Program-made: the position numbers and the translations under genes
The notes under the pieces: generated by a model
What the model was told of the DNA's origin: nothing
What the model saw: only the letters and a program-made list of their open reading frames with translations
The model's database searches: none
Shown: positions 5,563 to 5,735 of the stretch, one piece after another
How the letters are laid out: every line of letters begins with the position of its first letter
Numbering within the stretch: the first letter of the stretch is position 1
Assembly: GCA_021443045.1 (NCBI GenBank)
Contig: JABUUT010000063.1
Coordinates: forward strand, 18,016-23,750
Reading direction: 5' to 3'
DNA: 5,735 nt
Source: Fibrobacteraceae bacterium
Lineage (GTDB): Bacteria; Fibrobacterota; Fibrobacteria; Fibrobacterales; Fibrobacteraceae

Positions 5563-5735
5563 TCATCCTGAACGCAGTGAATAATCCAGAGAAAGTGGTA
5601 TCAATTATTAATGGTAAATGTTAATGATTAACACCTTGTCATCCTGAAGGGCATAGCCGTGAAGGATCCAGAGAAAGTGGTATCAATTATTAATGGTAAA
5701 TGTTTAATGATTAACACCTTGTCATCCTGAACGGC
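5563..5735. repeat. Tandem intergenic repeat array, two full units plus the start of a third, running off the window
   Basis: Units start with TCATCCTGAA at 5563 (76 bp), 5639 (83 bp) and 5722 (cut by the edge). From ATCCAGAG onward, units 1 and 2 are identical to the end of the unit except for one extra T in unit 2. They differ near the front: unit 2 carries a longer insert with ATCCT...AGGAT arms (5641-5645/5663-5667) around GGC-ATA-GCC, while unit 1 has lost the right arm. The second half of each unit is an AT-rich hairpin with arms GGTATCAATTATTAA and TTAATGATTAACACC (5597-5611/5621-5635 and 5679-5693/5704-5718), 12 of 15 pairs plus one G-T wobble. Period lengths are not multiples of three and no reading frame persists, so it is non-coding. 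It resembles REP-like palindromic units. Confidence 0.85.

Noticed and set aside
5563..5735. CRISPR array
   Set aside because: Repeats are immediately adjacent with no unique spacers, and units are 76-83 bp with internal hairpins. No cas gene is present.
5510..5735. Integron attC sites (imperfect palindromes with TTAAC and GCTAA-like ends)
   Set aside because: The RYYYAAC/GTTRRRY core pairs are not in the right arrangement, no gene cassette separates the units, and no integrase is present.

Overview
The window looks like a chromosomal segment of a moderately AT-leaning Gram-negative bacterium, probably a gut or rumen-type anaerobe. My best guess is Fibrobacter or a relative. This rests on three things: the E. 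coli-like (type II) citrate synthase, the style of the membrane c-di-GMP protein, and intergenic units built on TCATCCTGA...GGATCCAG, a repeat type I associate with such genomes. No rRNA, tRNA or taxonomic marker is present, so the assignment is tentative.

Layout. The left edge carries the last 27 codons of a gene that begins outside the window. A small AT-rich hairpin follows, then a complete AlkD-like DNA alkylation repair gene (115-795, +). A 93-bp gap holds closely packed inverted and direct repeats that look like a control region. Next is a 617-residue membrane protein (889-2742, +) with about seven transmembrane helices, a decayed GGDEF domain and an apparently intact EAL c-di-GMP phosphodiesterase domain. 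It converges, with only 13 bp between stop codons, on a minus-strand pair read from right to left: a class I/II aminotransferase (5385-4081) followed after 35 bp by citrate synthase (gltA, 4045-2756). This pair has a good sigma70-type promoter about 30-55 bp upstream of the aminotransferase and good Shine-Dalgarno sites on both genes, so it is probably an operon.

The right edge (5386-5735) has no gene. It contains the operon promoter, a 50-nt imperfect hairpin, and the start of a tandem array of 76-83 bp units, each able to form two hairpins. The array runs off the window.

How the genes fit together. Citrate synthase condenses oxaloacetate with acetyl-CoA and leads to 2-oxoglutarate. If the aminotransferase is aspartate-type, it links oxaloacetate and glutamate to aspartate and 2-oxoglutarate. 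The pair would then sit at the oxaloacetate branch point of amino-acid synthesis. Compared with E. coli GltA, most residues of the NADH-inhibition site are replaced, so this enzyme is predicted to be insensitive to NADH. The EAL protein and the alkylation repair protein are neighbours with no evident functional link. I do not see a clearly new multi-gene system. The most unusual items are the repeat array, the repeat-packed region upstream of the EAL gene, the altered citrate synthase regulatory site and the non-standard PLP-lysine motif in the aminotransferase.
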